Below, one piece after another: positions 62,801 to 64,000 of a DNA stretch of 64,000 bases (the stretch's first letter is position 1; each line of letters begins with the position of its first letter). The position numbers were made by a program, and so were the translations under genes. Origin of the DNA: Shewanella kaireitica (GTDB lineage: Bacteria; Pseudomonadota; Gammaproteobacteria; Enterobacterales; Shewanellaceae); NCBI RefSeq assembly GCF_023284045.1, contig NZ_JAKIKQ010000001.1, positions 62,001-126,000 on the forward strand. The letters run 5' to 3'. A model generated the notes under the pieces. It was not told the DNA's origin, did no database searches, and worked only from the letters and a program-made list of their open reading frames with translations.

Positions 62801-63136
62801 CCTACGAATGATGAAGAGCGCTTAGATTTGAGCCAAATGGTGCTGCCTAATGTGGTTGTTTCTAATGACGCAACGGCTTTGATTAATTTCGAAGTCTTCG
62901 GTGCGCCATCAGCTATCTACAACGTTACGGTAAGCCTACAGCGTGATGGTCAAATTGTAGAAGGGTCTAAGCAAACTTTCAAAGCGAAGGTATCTAGCCG
63001 TGACTCTTTGATTGCTGACATTGTTGAAGAAGAAACGGACAACACTGGCGGTGATGGTAGTGCGGGCAGTGCAGGCTTCATCAGCTTGTTATCCCTGTTC
63101 GGACTAGCAGCTATGCGCCGTCGTCTTCGCAAATAA
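59879..63136 (+). CDS. ExeM-like extracellular nuclease with GlyGly-CTERM tail
   Basis: A 1085-residue exported nuclease. Signal peptide MKKSFLSLAIASTISMGAFA is followed by an N-terminal LTD (lamin-tail) domain (about 20-170), an OB-fold-type segment (about 220-330) and an endonuclease/exonuclease/phosphatase domain (about 520-930) with IEN, NHLKSKGS, ILGDLNAYGKEDP, SLDHILVSP and ASDHDPALI. The C-terminus GGDGSAGSAGFISLLSLFGL plus AAMRRRLRK is a GlyGly-CTERM signal, processed by rhombosortase during type II secretion. S. oneidensis ExeM belongs to this family. I choose ATG 59879 with GAG six bases upstream. An earlier TTG frame is not needed. Confidence 0.92.
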   Translation: MKKSFLSLAIASTISMGAFAGVEDLLITEMTQGSDASVGSVEITNTGSDAFTFTADVTAFQRSSGKYDNELLNADAKPLLTGETLAAGASLVLVNSRSTEEFRNAIETQGGTVVISTYDSSNKYNNLFMTSDDGFFLKNGDTVIDRVGAVNDNSKWAPNTTLRRKKTADGNNPAQSGTFDATQWQNILPMRFDDLGKSELPAADAEDIMDIFTCPTDKSEIKSPSEVQGRGFTSPLIAEGKTESDDKVAVEGIISAKVSIPNEGFYLRNFASDNDPETSDGIFVSSSAAGELKVGQTICIGSKVAEYQGQTQLSADTAFSWNVTDTNIATMPTDIQVLSSDNGSFDKTLERYEGMLVNLPEDLDPSTPSEEVKEDMRITRSFSYNYLSSPNGRNNMVAAYKRPNLQPNHLHVAGSPESKAAYEQNNDYRLVIESATKSSGTELPYYAGFNSDPHTNYIRIDDSLVNAQGVISQYETELIPGTDKYDQDYSLTITNQLTSDNFIHNLPRTDEPDLNDTVAEDDFAIRISSQNLFNFFNSPFGGDNNNFGQSRGADSYDEYINQRTKLVEIIRAQDADVMALMEIENNGFGDASAIAEIVNQVNIQYVDERAQDYNGPNSTENRYVFVGFDNNGNQMLDNLDAIGSDAIATGIIYRPSKMSVERTRVIPMPQQKAPTIVNDLGEVIKDQNQEILENGQNYHRDALVVTFIVNQTGKRLTLAVNHLKSKGSTCWEEWQGVEFGNATTWNNRTAPDLDYQGSCAEFRVAGAVHLGEEMEDVLGDKIILGDLNAYGKEDPVLVLTENPRNKTIVTASHTFLGPKPQFNEDGSAAVITKTYGYIDIVGEKFKEKGKTPWSYSFSDEIGSLDHILVSPSLKDRVIDATDWHVNAAETGLYDYQNRFKGTIDGTGTHKFYRADIYRASDHDPALITLSYKPGDADANVPLNLPKLRKLIKVPYQIPTGVTAQVGDVATVNMTPTNDEERLDLSQMVLPNVVVSNDATALINFEVFGAPSAIYNVTVSLQRDGQIVEGSKQTFKAKVSSRDSLIADIVEEETDNTGGDGSAGSAGFISLLSLFGLAAMRRRLRK

Positions 63137-63153
63137 GCGTTGTTCTCGACAAT

Positions 63154-63183
63154 GAAGCGCACAGCCTGCGGGCAGTGCGCTTC
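63154..63183 (+). other. Strong intercistronic hairpin between the two nuclease-type genes
   Basis: GAAGCGCAC and GTGCGCTTC (9 bp) enclose an A-A mismatch and a further GCC/GGC stem with a TGCG loop. No T-run follows, so it is more likely an mRNA stabilising or processing element than a full terminator; partial attenuation is possible. Confidence 0.7.
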
Positions 63184-63211
63184 CTATCAAGGATTCAAAA
63201 GAGATACGATT

Positions 63212-64000
63212 ATGAGAATTAAAATGAATGCAGTTGCTGCGGCCACTGCTATGGTTTTGGGCGCTTTTTCTACTACGGCAAGTGCTGATTTACTGATTAC
63301 TGAGTACATTGAAGGCGGCGGATTTAATAAAGCTATTGAGCTTTATAACTCTGGTGACGCTGCACAATCTTTAAATGGCTATAAGCTAGTTCGTTACAAA
63401 GATGGTGCCACTACTACGACAGAAATGGTCGCATTTACAGATCAAGAAATACCAGCAAAAGGCATCTTAGTTGTTAGGCATACCGATGCTGTGTTGAACC
63501 TCGACGCTAGCGTAACTGAGATGATTGGTGGCCTTCAGCAGAATGGAACAGATGCTGTTGCACTGCTCAATGGCGACACGGTCGTTGATATTGTTGGCGC
63601 GGTACCTACCCCAAAAGATTGGGGTAAAGATGTCACGCTGCGACGTAGCGATACTGCTAGCTCCATGGTGGCTAAAGATACTTTCGACGAAAATGACTGG
63701 ACTTCTCAGCCCAAGGATACGGTCGATGGATTTGGCTGTATTGGTGACAATGCTTGTACTTTCGTCGAAGAGCCTGGTGTGCTGCTGATTACTGAGTATG
63801 TGGAAGGTGGTAGCTATAATAAAGCGATTGAGGTTTCTAATGTAGGTGGTAGCACACTCAATTTGGATGACAGCGAATATAAGTTAGCCATTTATTTTAA
63901 TGGTGCGACTGAGATCACTGATTCCACTGTTGTTAATCTTACTGGTTCACTCGACGTTGGTAAAAGCTTAGTGTTCCACCACTCAAGCGCTGCTGAAGCT
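63212..64000 (+). CDS. Exported LTD-domain protein, probable ExeS-like nuclease (3' end outside window)
   Basis: At least 263 residues are visible. Signal peptide MRIKMNAVAAATAMVLGAFS is cleaved near ASA. It then has two LTD (lamin-tail-like) repeats beginning LLITEYIEGGGFNKAIELYN (residue 27) and LLITEYVEGGSYNKAIEVSN (about 191). Such paired LTDs occur in large secreted nucleases of the ExeS/ExeM type, but the catalytic part lies beyond the window, so the nuclease function is inferred. It follows the ExeM-like gene by 75 nt with a stem-loop between, and is probably the third gene of the operon. Confidence 0.75.
   Translation, partial: MRIKMNAVAAATAMVLGAFSTTASADLLITEYIEGGGFNKAIELYNSGDAAQSLNGYKLVRYKDGATTTTEMVAFTDQEIPAKGILVVRHTDAVLNLDASVTEMIGGLQQNGTDAVALLNGDTVVDIVGAVPTPKDWGKDVTLRRSDTASSMVAKDTFDENDWTSQPKDTVDGFGCIGDNACTFVEEPGVLLITEYVEGGSYNKAIEVSNVGGSTLNLDDSEYKLAIYFNGATEITDSTVVNLTGSLDVGKSLVFHHSSAAEA

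Noticed and set aside
1..64000. CRISPR array, IS element or prophage
   Set aside because: No regularly spaced direct repeats, transposase, integrase or phage structural gene is visible on either strand.

Overview
The window is a stretch of gammaproteobacterial chromosome, almost certainly from the genus Shewanella. The evidence is a napDAGHB operon without napC or napEF, a single-polypeptide acetyl-CoA carboxylase (AccA/AccD-like plus biotin carboxylase plus biotin carrier), a chromosomal class D (OXA) beta-lactamase beside a lysR gene, FNR/EtrA-like boxes, and ExeM/ExeS-type extracellular nucleases with a GlyGly-CTERM tail. From memory, the order gshB-rsmE-endA-sprT-bla-lysR-accADC-GGDEF-lysR-nap-hybrid kinase-HD-GYP-ygfZ-serA matches the S. 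[26 protein letters not shown] SO_0831 to SO_0864. I cannot name the species. Coding density is high and base composition looks even. I see no insertion sequence, prophage, integron or CRISPR array.

Layout. 1-2843: dsbD (3' end outside the window), cutA and a divergent fxsA with an RpoH-like promoter. 2852-6062: an atypical Ser/Thr kinase, a Cys-rich small protein behind a perfect FNR box, and a thiopurine methyltransferase. 6276-8867: two tandem paralogous porins. 9225-11515: tcdA, a SieB-like membrane protein, a 44-residue membrane protein with an FNR-like box, and tRNA-Leu(CAA). 11699-21715, all on the minus strand: M50 protease, FapA-like protein, rsmC, phoA-type alkaline phosphatase, gshB, rsmE, endA, sprT and an exported pyroglutamyl-peptidase-like protein with Ser at the nucleophile position. 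21978-28411: OXA beta-lactamase, LysR and the giant carboxylase. 28641-37018: diguanylate cyclase, DUF502 protein, LysR with a divergent 46-residue peptide, two small conserved proteins, then a transport group of cation/H+ antiporter, universal stress protein and P-type ATPase. 37270-42111: napDAGHB with a NarP-type and an FNR-type site upstream. 42457-46743: ABC exporter with an AttH/CrtC-like lipoprotein. 47038-53466: a very large hybrid sensor kinase followed by an HD-GYP response regulator. 53523-57903: ygfZ, serA, a YjdF-like protein and a LuxR-type regulator. 58793-64000: an operon of porin, ExeM-like nuclease and a second LTD-containing exported protein (cut by the window end).

Themes. 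Anaerobic respiration: nap, and FNR-like boxes in front of two small proteins of unknown role. Use of extracellular DNA and phosphate: endA, phoA, and the porin-exeM-exeS-like operon could form a chain from eDNA cleavage to phosphate release and uptake. Envelope redox and stress: dsbD, fxsA, gshB and the M50 protease. Cyclic-di-GMP and signalling: a GGDEF protein, an HD-GYP protein next to a five-PAS hybrid kinase, and a LuxR-type regulator. No single locus is clearly a new defence or mobile system. The least explained items are the kinase with a 300-residue unknown C-terminus, the Cys-to-Ser pyroglutamyl-peptidase homologue, the apparent lipoprotein form of NapB, and the structured intergenic regions near 56.1 and 58.5 kb.
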